A program made the translations under genes and the position numbers. The notes beneath the pieces were generated by a model, which was not told the origin of the DNA, made no database searches, and saw only the letters and a program-made list of their open reading frames with translations. A stretch of 46,550 bases of DNA, taken from assembly GCA_018433525.1 (NCBI GenBank), contig JAHDRA010000062.1, positions 1-46,550 on the forward strand, written 5' to 3'. This stretch comes from Paludibacteraceae bacterium (GTDB lineage Bacteria > Bacteroidota > Bacteroidia > Bacteroidales > Paludibacteraceae). Within the stretch, counting starts at the first letter, position 1; each line of letters begins with the position of its first letter. Below are positions 1 to 9,568 of this stretch, piece after piece.

Positions 1-363
1 ATCGCGTTTGCCCATCACATCGCGTAATTTGCATACCATCTCCCAAATGGGCTGATAACGTTTATGTCCCAATTGTCGTTGCAGTTCTGAGGCAGAGAAC
101 GATTTTTTGGTGCTGGTAAGCAAATGCATGGCAACATACCAGTACATAAAAGGTAATTTGCTGTTTTCCATCACTGTTCCTGAGCGTAAGGATTGCCGGT
201 GGTGACATTGTTTACATTCGTAACTCAGTTTATTCTGCAGCCAGTAATGGTGCACACAACCACATTTGGGACAAACGACCCCGCAAGCATCTCTTTGAGC
301 CTTAAAATGCTCGATACAAGACTTTTCGTCGGGGAATTGTGCACTGAATTTAATGATATTCAT
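1..363 (-). mobile_element. IS1595-family (ISXO2-like) transposase, N-terminal part, cut by the window edge
   Basis: Reading the minus strand from the ATG at 363-361 gives an uninterrupted 121-codon frame that leaves the window at base 1. It starts MNIIKFSAQFPDEK and has a zinc ribbon: CPKCG near residues 34-38 and CKQCH near 53-57. This is followed by the RSGTVMENSKLPFMYWYVAMH stretch that typifies the Zn ribbon plus linker of IS1595 transposases, ahead of the ISXO2-like DDE domain, which would lie outside the window. The frame is intact as far as visible, so the element may be active, but the catalytic part cannot be checked. Family assignment rests on recognition of the N-terminal pattern. 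The element's right terminal repeat should lie between about 364 and 520, but I could not define it without the other end. A decayed relative lies at 14118-14305. Confidence 0.85.
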
Positions 364-520
364 AAGAACTATATATATTAATTTTATAACGTAAAGATAA
401 TGAATATCAGTGAATTATACAAATTTTTATAACTATTTTCTGAAAAATATACCATAATTTATCCTTTTAATTTAGGATACTTTGCGGATTATCATTAAAC
501 TTTTGTAAAAAAGAAATTAT

Positions 521-1546
521 ATGAAATGTTTTGCAAGCGACAATTATTCGGGCATTCATCCCGATATCCTTAAAGCCATTGTAGAAGCCAATGCCGATCA
601 TGAAATTTCTTATGGCGATGACACTTACACCCAACGGGCAAAAAAACTTTTTCAGCAGAAGTTGGGAAATGTGGAAGTTTTGTTTGTTTTCAATGGTACA
701 GGTGCCAATATTGTTTGTTTAAAGTGCTGTACATTGCCCTTTCAATCGATTGTGTGTGCCCAAACGGCTCATATTTTGACTGACGAATGCGGTGCAGTTT
801 TTCAAAATATCGGATGTTCAATTATGCCGGTGCATACGCCGGACGGAAAACTTACTCCTGAACTGATTTCCCCGGTTTTGGTACACAAAGGCAATGTGCA
901 CAGCGCACAACCAAAAGTGATTTCCATTAGCCAAACCACAGAAGTGGGAACGCTATATGACACCGAAGAACTGAAAGCATTATGTGATTTTGCACATAAA
1001 AACAACATGCTTGTTCATGTAGATGGCGCAAGAATTTCCAACGCAGTGGCAGCGCTGGGAAAAAGTTTAAAGGAAGTTACCGTTGATTGCGGGGTGGATA
1101 TTATGAGTTTTGGCGGCACGAAAAATGGAATGATGATGGGAGAGGCAATTTTGATTTTTAACGATGAACTGAATGCCAATGCCCGTTTTTATCAGAAACA
1201 ATCTCTTCAATTGTATTCAAAAAATCGTTTTATAGCAGCACAGTTTATGGCTTTGCTCAAGAACGATTTGTGGCTGAAAATGGCAACACATTCCAATAAA
1301 ATGGCAAGTTTACTGGCAGAAAAAATGCGCGCTATACCTGAAGTTCAAATAACTTTACCGGTGCAGGCTAATGCCGTTTTTGCCATAATTCCCGAGAAAG
1401 TGATTGAGCCTCTTCGGGAAAAATTTCGATTTTACACTTGGGATTTTCAAACCAATGAATTGCGCTGGATGTGCTCTTTTGATACAAAGCCCGAAGAAAT
1501 TGATGAATTTGCAGAAACATTGAAAAAGTTATTGGCCGATAGGTGA
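521..1546 (+). CDS. ltaE: L-threonine aldolase (beta-eliminating lyase family)
   Basis: A 341-residue cytosolic PLP enzyme of fold type I. Threonine aldolases cleave L-threonine or L-allo-threonine to glycine and acetaldehyde. The protein begins MKCFASDNYSGIHPDIL, with the SDN...HP start typical of the family. HVDGAR (residues 166-171) supplies the PLP-binding Asp168, and the FGGTKNG motif carries the Schiff-base Lys201. Length matches the family (about 330-350). It stands alone between the IS fragment and dapF, with about 190 bp to the next gene. A weak inverted repeat (AAGCTGT at 1612, ACAGCTT at 1642) lies downstream and might end transcription. Stereospecificity (low-specificity versus L-allo) cannot be read from the sequence; the gene symbol follows the E. 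coli low-specificity enzyme. Confidence 0.88.
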   Translation: MKCFASDNYSGIHPDILKAIVEANADHEISYGDDTYTQRAKKLFQQKLGNVEVLFVFNGTGANIVCLKCCTLPFQSIVCAQTAHILTDECGAVFQNIGCSIMPVHTPDGKLTPELISPVLVHKGNVHSAQPKVISISQTTEVGTLYDTEELKALCDFAHKNNMLVHVDGARISNAVAALGKSLKEVTVDCGVDIMSFGGTKNGMMMGEAILIFNDELNANARFYQKQSLQLYSKNRFIAAQFMALLKNDLWLKMATHSNKMASLLAEKMRAIPEVQITLPVQANAVFAIIPEKVIEPLREKFRFYTWDFQTNELRWMCSFDTKPEEIDEFAETLKKLLADR

Positions 1547-1696
1547 TGAAAGTTCAAAATATTCAATCACAGCCATTAAATTTGAATTTTGTTTGAATTC
1601 TCTCAAAAAGGAAGCTGTTTTCTGATAATTTATAAGTAAACACAGCTTGTTTTGAAAATCGCAATTATAATTTTCTCCTGTCCTGATTTAATTTTT

Positions 1697-1704
1697 TATC
1701 TTTG
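1697..1704 (+). promoter_or_regulatory. -7 box upstream of dapF-dapL
   Basis: TATCTTTG matches the Bacteroidota -7 consensus TAnnTTTG and lies 32 bp before the dapF start. No good -33 TTTG is present at the ideal 19-20 bp distance, so this is a likely but weak promoter. Confidence 0.35.
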
Positions 1705-1736
1705 TCATCGAAAAAAGTACATAAATTATTTTCATC

Positions 1737-2570
1737 ATGAAATTTACAAAAATGCACGGAATCGGGAACGATTACATTTATATCAACGGATTTGAAGAAC
1801 AGCTTGAAAATCCCGGCGAATTATCCATACGCTTGAGCGACAGACACAAAGGAGTTGGATCCGATGGATTGGTAATTATTCTTCCTTCTTCAAAAGCCGA
1901 TTTTAGAATGCAAATGTTCAATGCCGATGGCTCGGAAGCGGAAATGTGTGGAAATGCCGCGCGCTGCATAGGTAAATATGTCTATGAAAAAGGTATGACA
2001 GACAAAACCGAATTGACCCTTGAAACGTTGGCTGGTATCAAAACCCTGCAACTTTTTCTTGACGAGAGAAACAATGTTGTTTCCGTTACAGTCGATATGG
2101 GAAAACCGGTGTTGGAAGCTGAAAAAATTCCTACTACGCTTCCGGGAAAACAGATTGTTAATTTCCCTGTTTCCTTTGACGGCATCAATTACGCTATTAC
2201 TTGTGTTTCAATGGGCAATCCACATACTGTAATATTCACGGAGAATATTGCCAATATGGATATCGAAAAGATGGGAAAAAAAATTGAGAATGCTCCCATT
2301 TTTCCTCGTCGTACCAATGTGGAATTTATCGAGGTGATCGACAAAAGCCGCATAGAAATGCGTGTCTGGGAAAGAGGATCGGGTGAAACAATGGCTTGTG
2401 GTACAGGTGCCTGTGCATCGGTTGTGGCCGGTGTGCTAAACGGGCTTGTGTCGCGTAAGGCTACTGTGGAACTTTTAGGTGGAAATTTGGAAATAGAATG
2501 GAACGAAAACGATGAACATGTTTATTTGACCGGGCCGGCTGAAACAGTTTTTGAAGGCGAAATTTCCTAA
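1737..2570 (+). CDS. dapF: Diaminopimelate epimerase
   Basis: A 277-residue PLP-independent epimerase that interconverts LL- and meso-2,6-diaminopimelate, giving the cross-linking residue of peptidoglycan and the precursor of lysine. Both catalytic thiols are present: Cys71 in the [10 protein letters not shown] motif and Cys221 in [13 protein letters not shown]. The start [16 protein letters not shown] is the classical DapF N-terminus, so the ATG at 1737 is secure. Length is as expected (about 270-280). dapL follows 78 bp downstream on the same strand and supplies the LL-DAP substrate, so the two probably form one transcription unit. No anomalies seen. Confidence 0.97.
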   Translation: MKFTKMHGIGNDYIYINGFEEQLENPGELSIRLSDRHKGVGSDGLVIILPSSKADFRMQMFNADGSEAEMCGNAARCIGKYVYEKGMTDKTELTLETLAGIKTLQLFLDERNNVVSVTVDMGKPVLEAEKIPTTLPGKQIVNFPVSFDGINYAITCVSMGNPHTVIFTENIANMDIEKMGKKIENAPIFPRRTNVEFIEVIDKSRIEMRVWERGSGETMACGTGACASVVAGVLNGLVSRKATVELLGGNLEIEWNENDEHVYLTGPAETVFEGEIS

Positions 2571-2648
2571 GTTTTCATTTTTTTCTACAAAACATATTGA
2601 TTTTCAAAATAAAACGTATTTTTTATCATCATTAATCGAATCATTAAA

Positions 2649-3872
2649 ATGGCTTATATCAACGAAAATTTTATAAAAATTCCTCCAACCTATTTATTTT
2701 CCGAAATTGCCAAAAGGGTGGAACAACACAAGGCAGAAAATCCTTCAGCTAAAATTATCCGTATGGGAATTGGAGATGTTACACTTCCTTTGCCCGACGC
2801 TTCGGTAGATGCTATGATCAAAGCTGCGGAAGAACAACGTCATGCGGAAACTTTCAGAGGTTATGGGCCGGAACAGGGTTATGAATTTTTAAGACAGGCC
2901 ATTGTGGAAAATGATTTTCGGGCAAGAGGAATAAAACTCGATGTTGATGAGGTTTTTGTCAGCGATGGAGCAAAAAGCGATACGGGCAATATTGGCGATA
3001 TTTTCGGTATCGACAATTGTGTGGCCATTACCGATCCGAGTTATCCCGTATATGTGGACACCAACGCTATGGCCGGAAGAGCCGGCGAACCAAACGAATT
3101 TAACGAATGGAACGGACTGACCTATCTTCCCTGCAACGAAGCTAACAACTTTGTTCCTCAGCTTCCGGATAAAAAAGTAGATATGATTTATCTCTGCTAC
3201 CCCAATAATCCGACCGGCACCACACTTAGCAAACAGCAACTTCAGGTTTGGGTGGAGTATGCAAAAGCCAATCGTTCGGTGATATTGTTTGATGCAGCTT
3301 ATGAAGCTTTTATTACTGAAGAAAATGTTCCACACAGCATTTATGAAATAGAAGGGGCCAAAGAAGTTGCCATCGAATTTCGAAGTTTTTCTAAAACTGC
3401 CGGATTTACCGGAACGCGTTGTGGTTACACGGTTGTTCCCAAAGAGTTGGTTGGTTATACGCATCAGGGAGAAGCGGTTGCTTTGAACAAATTGTGGCTC
3501 CGACGCCAATCTACCAAATTTAACGGCACTTCCTACATTGTACAAAGGGGCGCTGAAGCTACTTTTACGCCCGAAGGCAGAAAACAGGTGAAACAACTTA
3601 TTGAATATTATCTGGGAAACGCCCGCATCATTCGTGAAGGCGTTGCCAAATTGGGTTTAAAGGTTTTCGGCGGTGTCAATGCTCCCTATGTTTGGGTAAA
3701 GGCACCCGACAATATGAAAAGTTGGGAATATTTTGACTTTCTGCTGAAACAAAAAAATATCGTTACAACTCCCGGAGCAGGTTTTGGTCGCAGTGGGGAA
3801 GGATATATCCGTTTCTCGGCATTTGGCAGCAGAGAAAACACCATTGAAGCGATGGAAAGGCTAATAAAATAA
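2649..3872 (+). CDS. dapL: LL-diaminopimelate aminotransferase
   Basis: A 407-residue class I/II PLP aminotransferase that converts tetrahydrodipicolinate plus glutamate directly to LL-2,6-diaminopimelate, bypassing the DapD/DapC/DapE succinylase route. Key features: the N-terminus [28 protein letters not shown] near residues 105-115 (a DapL hallmark), NNPTG at 186-190, Asp215 with Tyr218, and the [15 protein letters not shown] block with Schiff-base Lys249. Length fits DapL (about 410). It follows dapF, the next enzyme in the same pathway. The pairing indicates that this organism uses the aminotransferase variant of lysine synthesis, which is common in Bacteroidota, Chlamydiae and plants. 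Confidence 0.96.
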   Translation: MAYINENFIKIPPTYLFSEIAKRVEQHKAENPSAKIIRMGIGDVTLPLPDASVDAMIKAAEEQRHAETFRGYGPEQGYEFLRQAIVENDFRARGIKLDVDEVFVSDGAKSDTGNIGDIFGIDNCVAITDPSYPVYVDTNAMAGRAGEPNEFNEWNGLTYLPCNEANNFVPQLPDKKVDMIYLCYPNNPTGTTLSKQQLQVWVEYAKANRSVILFDAAYEAFITEENVPHSIYEIEGAKEVAIEFRSFSKTAGFTGTRCGYTVVPKELVGYTHQGEAVALNKLWLRRQSTKFNGTSYIVQRGAEATFTPEGRKQVKQLIEYYLGNARIIREGVAKLGLKVFGGVNAPYVWVKAPDNMKSWEYFDFLLKQKNIVTTPGAGFGRSGEGYIRFSAFGSRENTIEAMERLIK

Positions 3873-4053
3873 TTGATAGTACTTTCTTCATAAGTTATTG
3901 CTTATCAAATTTACAAGACAACCAAAAATGATTTTTTCAATTTTGGCGTGATTGATTACATTTGTCTTTGTTTTTTCTAATTGAAAAGAGAACCTGTTTT
4001 GGCTGCTCAATACCGATTTCGATATCGAAAATAAGCTTTCAATCGCAACACAA

Positions 4054-4788
4054 ATGAATACTTCTTCTTCGCAAAGAAAAATTTCCGACCCCGAACTGGG
4101 TGATATTTATTTCAACAGAAGTCAACGGGCTACGCGCATAAACATTCAAATTTTAGAAGATAAATTGAAAGTTACCCTGCCCATGCGGGCAAGCGAAAAA
4201 GATGCAATGAGATTTATCGACTCGGTTCGTGAAAAAATTTTAAAAAAACGAGCTCAAGTAAAGGAAAAGATACGCAAAAACAAACAAATTATTGATGAAC
4301 AATCCCCTTTCAGGGCGCTGACTTTTGTTACTGATATCAAACCCACGCATCGAGAAGATATCTATTGTTGTCTGAAAAATCAGGTTCTCTCCATTGAAAT
4401 TCCTTCGGAAGTTGATTGCAGGGAAGAACAAATGCAAAATTATTTACACAGGATTATTGCTCGTTATCTCAGGTTAGAAGCGAAAAGAGTTTTACCCCAA
4501 CGCACCAGACTGTTGGCAGACAAATTTGGTTTCAGGTTTTCCACTGTCAAGATTCAATCAAGTCGTACCCGCTGGGGAAGTTGCTCCGCAAAGGGGAACA
4601 TAAATTTGTCTCTTTATCTGATGGCTTTACCGGCGCACTTAATCGACTATGTTATTTTACATGAACTTTGTCATACCAGGGAACTTAATCACAGTACGGA
4701 CTTTTGGCGCTGGTTGAATCGCGTTACCGACAACCAAAGCGACAGATTGAAAGAAGAATTGAAAAATTTCAACTTCAATTGGGACTAG
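4054..4788 (+). CDS. YgjP-type (DUF45, M48-like) metal-dependent hydrolase
   Basis: A 244-residue protein with a C-terminal gluzincin motif HELCH (His203, Glu204, His207) followed by a third ligand, probably His213 in LNHSTDFW. The preceding RWGSCSAKGNINLSLYLMALP stretch (about residues 174-193) is the signature of the YgjP/DUF45 family, related to SprT and wss metalloproteases. The N-terminal 130 residues are charged and probably form the family's extra domain. No signal peptide or membrane segment is seen, so it should be cytosolic. Physiological substrates are not established for this family. It sits 180 bp after dapL and 51 bp before the dGTPase gene, all on the plus strand. Function beyond a probable zinc peptidase is not claimed. 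Confidence 0.88.
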   Translation: MNTSSSQRKISDPELGDIYFNRSQRATRINIQILEDKLKVTLPMRASEKDAMRFIDSVREKILKKRAQVKEKIRKNKQIIDEQSPFRALTFVTDIKPTHREDIYCCLKNQVLSIEIPSEVDCREEQMQNYLHRIIARYLRLEAKRVLPQRTRLLADKFGFRFSTVKIQSSRTRWGSCSAKGNINLSLYLMALPAHLIDYVILHELCHTRELNHSTDFWRWLNRVTDNQSDRLKEELKNFNFNWD

Positions 4789-4839
4789 GCGCTAACGTTT
4801 TCAACCGAAATTTGTTTTATCAATAATAAATTCGTGAAT

Positions 4840-6165
4840 ATGAACTGGAAGCAATTGATTACCACCAAAAGACTCGGGATGGAAGCCTATCATGAAAAGC
4901 GTCAGGATAACCGCAGCGAATTTCAGCGCGATTACGACCGATTGATTTTTTCTCCTCCATTTCGTCGTTTACAGAACAAAACACAGGTTTTTCCACTTCC
5001 CGGAAGCGTTTTCGTTCATAATCGGCTTACGCACAGCTTGGAAGTTTCCAGTGTAGGGCGCTCGCTGGGGATCAATGTGGCACGTCAAATAAAAGAGAAA
5101 AATAATTTACCCGATGCTTTTATTGATGAAGTCGGGAGCATTGTTTCGGCAGCTTGTCTGGCTCACGACATGGGAAATCCGCCTTTCGGACATTCCGGCG
5201 AAAAAGCCATAGCAACCTATTTCTCGGAAGGAGAAGGACAAATTTTGCAGGAGAAAATGTTGCCCGAAGAATGGTCGGACTTAATAAGTTTTGAAGGCAA
5301 TGCCAACACTTTCCGCGTGCTTACCCATCAATTCAGAGGCAGACGTCCGGGTGGTTTCGTTCTCACATACAGCACACTGGCTTCCATAGTAAAATATCCC
5401 TATGCTTCAGTTTTTTCGGATCCGCAACGACAAAAATTTGGTTTTTTTCATTCTGAAAAATCCGATTATGAAAAAATTGCTCACGAACTCGGTATTCCTC
5501 ATTCGTTTTCACAACCGGACAAATATGTTCGTTATCCGTTGGTTTATCTGGTAGAAGCTGCTGACGACATTTGCTACCAAATAATGGATATTGAAGATGC
5601 GCACAAACTGAAAATTCTTTCCACCGACGAAACAAAAGCTCTTTTCCTTTCCTATTTTGAAGGGAAGAAACTCGAAAGAAAACTGCAAACTATTGCTATG
5701 GTTGATGATGTCAACGAACAAATTGCCTATTTGCGTTCTTCGGTTATTGGACAGCTCATTGACAACTGTTCTTCTGTTTTTCTGGAAAATGAACCTCAAA
5801 TTCTGGAAGGGAGTTTCAGTTCCACATTAATAAAACTGCTGCCTCCCGTGTCGCTGAAAGCTTACCAAAACTGTTCAAAAACGGCTTTTGAGAAAATTTA
5901 CTGTTCTTCGGAAGTGCTTGATGTTGAACTTGCAGGTTATAAAATCATTTTTACTTTACTCGAAAATTTGGTAAAAGCGGTGCTGAGTCCCGAAAAAGCA
6001 TATTCTCAGCAATTGCTCATGCGCATTCCCAAACAGTATGAGATTGATCAGCCGACAACTTACGGAAAAGTAATGGCCATTCTGGATTATATTTCCGGAA
6101 TGACCGATGTTTATGCACTGGATCTTTACAGAAAAATTACGGGAATGAACATCCCAACGCTCTGA
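4840..6165 (+). CDS. dgt: Deoxyguanosinetriphosphate triphosphohydrolase-like HD protein
   Basis: An HD-domain dNTPase of about 441 residues that hydrolyses dGTP (often other dNTPs too) to the deoxynucleoside and tripolyphosphate, affecting dNTP pools. The sequence FRRLQNKTQVFPLP...HNRLTHSLEV holds the first His ligand, and ACLAHDMGNPPFGHSGE contains the HD pair (about residues 109-110). All are characteristic of dGTPases. A GTG at 4834 would add two residues, but the ATG at 4840 (MNWKQLITTKRLGME) matches the usual start of Bacteroidota homologues, so I chose it. It converges with the minus-strand nitroreductase gene, 29 bp apart. Some dGTPases contribute to phage resistance by depleting dNTPs; nothing here points specifically to that. 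Confidence 0.93.
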   Translation: MNWKQLITTKRLGMEAYHEKRQDNRSEFQRDYDRLIFSPPFRRLQNKTQVFPLPGSVFVHNRLTHSLEVSSVGRSLGINVARQIKEKNNLPDAFIDEVGSIVSAACLAHDMGNPPFGHSGEKAIATYFSEGEGQILQEKMLPEEWSDLISFEGNANTFRVLTHQFRGRRPGGFVLTYSTLASIVKYPYASVFSDPQRQKFGFFHSEKSDYEKIAHELGIPHSFSQPDKYVRYPLVYLVEAADDICYQIMDIEDAHKLKILSTDETKALFLSYFEGKKLERKLQTIAMVDDVNEQIAYLRSSVIGQLIDNCSSVFLENEPQILEGSFSSTLIKLLPPVSLKAYQNCSKTAFEKIYCSSEVLDVELAGYKIIFTLLENLVKAVLSPEKAYSQQLLMRIPKQYEIDQPTTYGKVMAILDYISGMTDVYALDLYRKITGMNIPTL

Positions 6166-6194
6166 ACACAGAAAGACTACCTTTATTTTTATGG

Positions 6195-6896
6195 TCAATA
6201 GCCCACCGTTTGAGCAACAATAAAGCGATAATGACTGTCCAAACTTAGCAGAGAAAGCAGTTCATCTGCCTTTGCTCCGGCACGAACCACACACCTCAAT
6301 CCTTCAGAAGCACAATATAAATAAACGTTTTGGGTACAATGTCCGGCATCGAGCGAAACCATTCGTATGCTATTCGCGTCAGGTTCTTTCTGCGTCAAAT
6401 TGTATTTGTTGAAGTCGGCAATAAAGATCAAATTCATCGGAGCCGTGTAAACAAAATCCTGCAAGCCTGCCAATTTTCTGTAATCTCCTTTTACAACAGG
6501 CACAAGTCGATGTGTTTGTGGTTCGTATCGATAAATTCCATTGGGAAGTACTGCATAAACTTGCAGTGGATAAAGAGCTCTTGCCGAGGGAACCGTTCTT
6601 TTTCCATCAGGACGATTGATGCCATAAGCTGCCCAAAGTATTTCGGACAAGTGCTTCAATGACAATGGCGTTTGCTTAAATTCCCGATCTGACTTGCGAT
6701 GTTGAAAAGTTTGCATCAAAGATTTTCCACCCATTGTATCAGGTGCAAGCAATTGAATAGTGTCAAATGTTTTTAAGTCCATAGGCAGAGTGTTTTGAGA
6801 TTTTTCCACGCCTTTTTTGTTTTGCCCCGATTGGAACGAAAAGAATGTAAAAACCATCATGATGGACAGTAAAAAAAGTTTTTTCATAACATTCAT
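6195..6896 (-). CDS. Exported SagB/nitroreductase-family oxidoreductase
   Basis: A 233-residue protein with an N-terminal hydrophobic stretch (KKLFLLSIMMVFTFFSFQS) that looks like a signal peptide, then a SagB-type nitroreductase domain. Recognisable elements are RKSDREFKQTPLSLKHLSEILWAAYGINR (FMN-binding Arg/Ser region), RTVPSARALYPLQVYAV, and the GxxAGHCTQNVYLYCASEGL-like helix (SLDAGHCTQNVYLYCASEGLR). SagB proteins are FMN-dependent dehydrogenases, best known for oxidising azolines in peptide toxins, but many solitary relatives exist in Bacteroidota and no peptide or cyclodehydratase gene is nearby. The predicted export of a flavoprotein is unusual. Start could be the ATG at 6896 or at 6887 (MKKLFLL), which makes a tidier signal peptide. 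Substrate unknown. Confidence 0.82.
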   Translation of the reverse strand: MNVMKKLFLLSIMMVFTFFSFQSGQNKKGVEKSQNTLPMDLKTFDTIQLLAPDTMGGKSLMQTFQHRKSDREFKQTPLSLKHLSEILWAAYGINRPDGKRTVPSARALYPLQVYAVLPNGIYRYEPQTHRLVPVVKGDYRKLAGLQDFVYTAPMNLIFIADFNKYNLTQKEPDANSIRMVSLDAGHCTQNVYLYCASEGLRCVVRAGAKADELLSLLSLDSHYRFIVAQTVGY

Positions 6897-7075
6897 TTTT
6901 TTTGATCAATAAATTCAATCAGTAAATGCAATTTTTTAGGGGAATAAAAAATCAAGGAAAATCATTTCAAGATAAAAAAGAAGAAGATTTATTCCGGTTT
7001 GCCCACTTAGATTATGGTTTTCTATGGTTTCTTTTCACTAAAAAATTACAAACAAAGAAACATTTAACCGTAGAA

Positions 7076-7109
7076 CAAAGTTACAAAATTTGGGTAAAAA
7101 TACAACAAA
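7076..7109 (-). promoter_or_regulatory. Candidate promoter for the SagB-like gene
   Basis: On the minus strand TAACTTTG (7083-7076) matches TAnnTTTG, and TTTGTTG (7109-7103) lies about 19 bp upstream as a -33 element. It would give a leader of roughly 170-180 bases. The fit to consensus is good but the distance to the gene is long. Confidence 0.35.
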
Positions 7110-7405
7110 GATTCAAATAAAAAGGCATAGGGTTGGCTATCAAAAAAGACAAATCAGTTGTTTAGTGCAAAAGGCTCTGAAATTGCAATAATCTAAAATT
7201 TCCAAAAGGAAAAAAATTGTTTTTAAAAAAGGTACGCGTTGTTTTCCAAACTATGGAGGGCTCTTCGAAGTTTGATTTCTATTTGCTTTGAAAAAATGGT
7301 TAATATTTAATTCGGATGAAACTGGTAAAAAGAGTAAATTAAAAGAAAAAAAATTTTATTGTCAAAAACTTTTAAATATCTATGTTTTTTCCATTGAAAT
7401 TATTC

Positions 7406-7434
7406 TTTGAAAAACAATTATATTGTTAACTTTG
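7406..7434 (+). promoter_or_regulatory. Promoter of the mce-mmd operon
   Basis: TAACTTTG at 7427-7434 is a perfect -7 box, and TTTG at 7406-7409 serves as the -33 element with a 17-bp gap, slightly short of the usual 19-20. Transcription would start near 7440, leaving a leader of about 110 bases that includes the palindrome at 7498-7524. Confidence 0.5.
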
Positions 7435-7497
7435 CAGAAAATATTAAATAAGGAAATATTTCGCTAATTGACCTTTCTGTAATTACAATTTTTAATT

Positions 7498-7524
7498 TTA
7501 TTTTATTGATTATCAATAAAATAA
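7498..7524 (+). repeat. 27-bp perfect palindrome in the mce leader
   Basis: Two 13-base arms, TTATTTTATTGAT and ATCAATAAAATAA, flank a single T at 7511. It lies downstream of the promoter and 28 bp before the mce start. In DNA it could be an operator; in RNA it would be a stem without T-tract. Its core contains the 11-mer ATTGATAATCA on the minus strand (7517-7507), which also occurs at 16511 and 19866. Confidence 0.8.
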
Positions 7525-7552
7525 TTTAACACACAACTATATTTTTCATTTT

Positions 7553-7969
7553 ATGAAACCAAAAAAAATTGAACACATTGGCATTGCCGTAAAAAGTTTG
7601 GAAACTGCCATTCCTTTTTTTGAAAGCGTATTGGGACTTACATGTTATGCTATAGAGGAAGTGAAAGACCAAAAAGTTAAAACAGCTTTTTTTAAGGTTG
7701 GAGACACTAAAATTGAGCTGTTGGAGTCAACTGATCCTGAAGGACCAATTGGTAAATTTATTGAAAAACGCGGAGAAGGAGTTCATCATATTGCTTTAGC
7801 AGTAGAAAATGTTCAGCAAGCCTTAAATGAAGCATCCGATAAAGGAGTTATGTTGATAGACAAACAACCACGCAAAGGTGCCGAAGGTTTAAATATTGCT
7901 TTTATACATCCAAAATCTACTTTTGGAATTTTGACTGAGTTGTGTGAAAATCCCAATATAAATTGTTGA
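7553..7969 (+). CDS. mce: Methylmalonyl-CoA epimerase
   Basis: A 138-residue vicinal oxygen chelate (glyoxalase-fold) protein that interconverts (R)- and (S)-methylmalonyl-CoA. The paired beta-alpha-beta-beta-beta modules are clear: [24 protein letters not shown] at the start and [16 protein letters not shown] in the middle. Probable metal ligands are His8, His79 and Glu129 (GILTELCE), with an internal Glu around 55. Length is normal for the family (about 135-150). It is the first gene of a five-gene operon whose other members form a biotin- and Na+-dependent decarboxylase, with 36 bp to mmdA. The context makes the epimerase assignment much safer than the glyoxalase fold alone would. Confidence 0.95.
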   Translation: MKPKKIEHIGIAVKSLETAIPFFESVLGLTCYAIEEVKDQKVKTAFFKVGDTKIELLESTDPEGPIGKFIEKRGEGVHHIALAVENVQQALNEASDKGVMLIDKQPRKGAEGLNIAFIHPKSTFGILTELCENPNINC

Positions 7970-8005
7970 TTTATTTTTAAAAAATCTTTAAGATAAAAAG
8001 AAAAA

Positions 8006-9565
8006 ATGAATAATCTGGAAAAATTAGAACAATTAATCAGTTTACGTGCAAAAGCCAAGCTGGGTGGAGGAGAAAAGAAAATTGAATCACAGCACAAAAA
8101 AGGCAAATATACAGCGCGAGAAAGAATCGAAATGTTGCTTGATGATGGAAGTTTTGAAGAGCTTGATATGTTTGTTACACATCGTTGTACCAATTTTGGG
8201 ATGGAAAACGAAAAATACTTGGGAGATGGTGTAGTAACCGGACACGGTACAATTGATGGACGAACAGTGTATGTTTATGCCCAAGATTTTACGGTTTTTG
8301 GTGGTTCACTTTCGGAAATGATGGCACAAAAAATTTGCAAAGTGATGGACATGGCTATGAAGATGGGTGCTCCAATTATCGGAATCAATGATTCGGGAGG
8401 CGCACGAATTCAGGAAGGGGTAACTTCACTGGCCGGATATGCCGAAATTTTTGAACGAAACATTCTTGCTTCAGGTCTTGTACCACAAATTTCAGCTATT
8501 TTTGGCCCTTGCGCCGGAGGAGCCGTTTATTCACCGGCACTTACTGATTTTATTTTGATGACAGAGGAAAACAGTTACATGTTTGTTACCGGTCCCAAAG
8601 TTGTTAAATCTGTTACGGGTGAAGATATTACAACTGAGGATCTTGGAGGCGCCAATGTTCATTCTTCAAAGTCGGGAGTGTCTCATTTTAAGGTTGAAAG
8701 CGAAGAGGAAGGGTTGCTGATGATACGTAAATTATTATCGTATTTACCTCAAAATAATCTTGAAGAACCTCCATTGATTCAAAACTATGATCCAATCGAT
8801 CGTCATGAAGACAAACTGAATACCATCGTACCTGACAATCCGAATTTGCCTTACGACATGAAAGAAATTATTCATTCATTGGTAGATAACGGAGAATTTT
8901 TGGAAGTTCATCAATTTTATGCAAGAAATATCATAGTAGGATTTGCACGCTTAAATGGAGCTTCAATAGGTATTGTTGCAAATCAGCCCAATTTTCTTGC
9001 CGGTGTACTTGATTGTGATGCTTCGCGTAAAGCCGCACGCTTTGTACGTTTTTGTGATGCTTTTAATATTCCTATTCTTACATTGGTAGATGTGCCGGGT
9101 TTTTTACCAGGTTCCGGTCAAGAATATTCCGGAATTATCATTCATGGTGCCAAATTAATGTTTGCTTACGGTGAAGCTACTGTGCCCAAAGTTACAGTAA
9201 CCATCCGAAAATCCTATGGTGGAGCACATGATGTAATGAGTTGCAAGCAGCTGCGTGGTGATTTTAATTATGCATGGCCTACTGCCGAAATTGCAGTTAT
9301 GGGTGCTTCAGGGGCCATTGAAATTCTCGAAGGAAAAAATATCGCTAATATTGCAGATCCCGAAGAAAAAGCCAAATATATTGCTGAAAAAGTTGCTGAA
9401 TACAACGAAAAATTTTCAAATCCTTATCAGGCTGCTTCTTATGGCTATATTGACGATGTGATTGAACCTCGCAATACACGTTTCAGAATCATTCGTGCTT
9501 TTGAAACTTTGCAAACAAAAAAGGTCGTGAATCCATTAAAAAAACATTGTAATATTCCTTTATAA
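8006..9565 (+). CDS. mmdA: Methylmalonyl-CoA decarboxylase alpha subunit (carboxyltransferase)
   Basis: A 519-residue biotin-dependent acyl-CoA carboxyltransferase of the PCC-beta/MmdA type. It moves the carboxyl group from methylmalonyl-CoA to the biotin of the carrier subunit. Two crotonase-like halves are visible. The N half has [13 protein letters not shown] and [17 protein letters not shown], which form the acyl-CoA oxyanion region. The C half has [14 protein letters not shown] and [17 protein letters not shown], the biotin-side site. Length is typical (510-520). No biotin carboxylase gene is nearby, and an OadG-, BCCP- and OadB-like gene follow at once, so a decarboxylase is far more likely than propionyl-CoA carboxylase. 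The gene starts 36 bp after mce, and only 3 bp separate its stop from the next start. Confidence 0.93.
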   Translation: MNNLEKLEQLISLRAKAKLGGGEKKIESQHKKGKYTARERIEMLLDDGSFEELDMFVTHRCTNFGMENEKYLGDGVVTGHGTIDGRTVYVYAQDFTVFGGSLSEMMAQKICKVMDMAMKMGAPIIGINDSGGARIQEGVTSLAGYAEIFERNILASGLVPQISAIFGPCAGGAVYSPALTDFILMTEENSYMFVTGPKVVKSVTGEDITTEDLGGANVHSSKSGVSHFKVESEEEGLLMIRKLLSYLPQNNLEEPPLIQNYDPIDRHEDKLNTIVPDNPNLPYDMKEIIHSLVDNGEFLEVHQFYARNIIVGFARLNGASIGIVANQPNFLAGVLDCDASRKAARFVRFCDAFNIPILTLVDVPGFLPGSGQEYSGIIIHGAKLMFAYGEATVPKVTVTIRKSYGGAHDVMSCKQLRGDFNYAWPTAEIAVMGASGAIEILEGKNIANIADPEEKAKYIAEKVAEYNEKFSNPYQAASYGYIDDVIEPRNTRFRIIRAFETLQTKKVVNPLKKHCNIPL

Positions 9566-9568
9566 AAA

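Larger units (their letters stand above)
6897..7552. other. Intergenic region between divergent genes, no convincing gene
   Basis: This 656-bp AT-rich stretch separates the minus-strand SagB-like gene from the plus-strand mce operon. I see promoter-like boxes for both sides (7076-7109 minus, 7406-7434 plus) and a 27-bp palindrome at 7498-7524. A 64-codon frame at 6926-7120 is lysine-rich, has no family resemblance and no clear ribosome binding site, so I do not call it a gene. Confidence 0.6.

Noticed and set aside
1612..1648. Terminator after threonine aldolase
   Set aside because: Stem of only seven pairs with a 23-base loop and no clean T-tract.
2889..3596. A 235-codon antisense frame over dapL
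   Set aside because: It is the mirror of a well-supported dapL frame and has no recognisable domain.
4840..6165. The dGTPase as part of an anti-phage dNTP-depletion system
   Set aside because: The gene sits among housekeeping genes and has no defence neighbours; dGTPases of this type are ordinary chromosomal enzymes.
6926..7120. A 64-codon frame in the region before mce
   Set aside because: Lys-, Phe- and Gln-rich composition typical of translated AT-rich non-coding DNA; no ribosome site or family resemblance.
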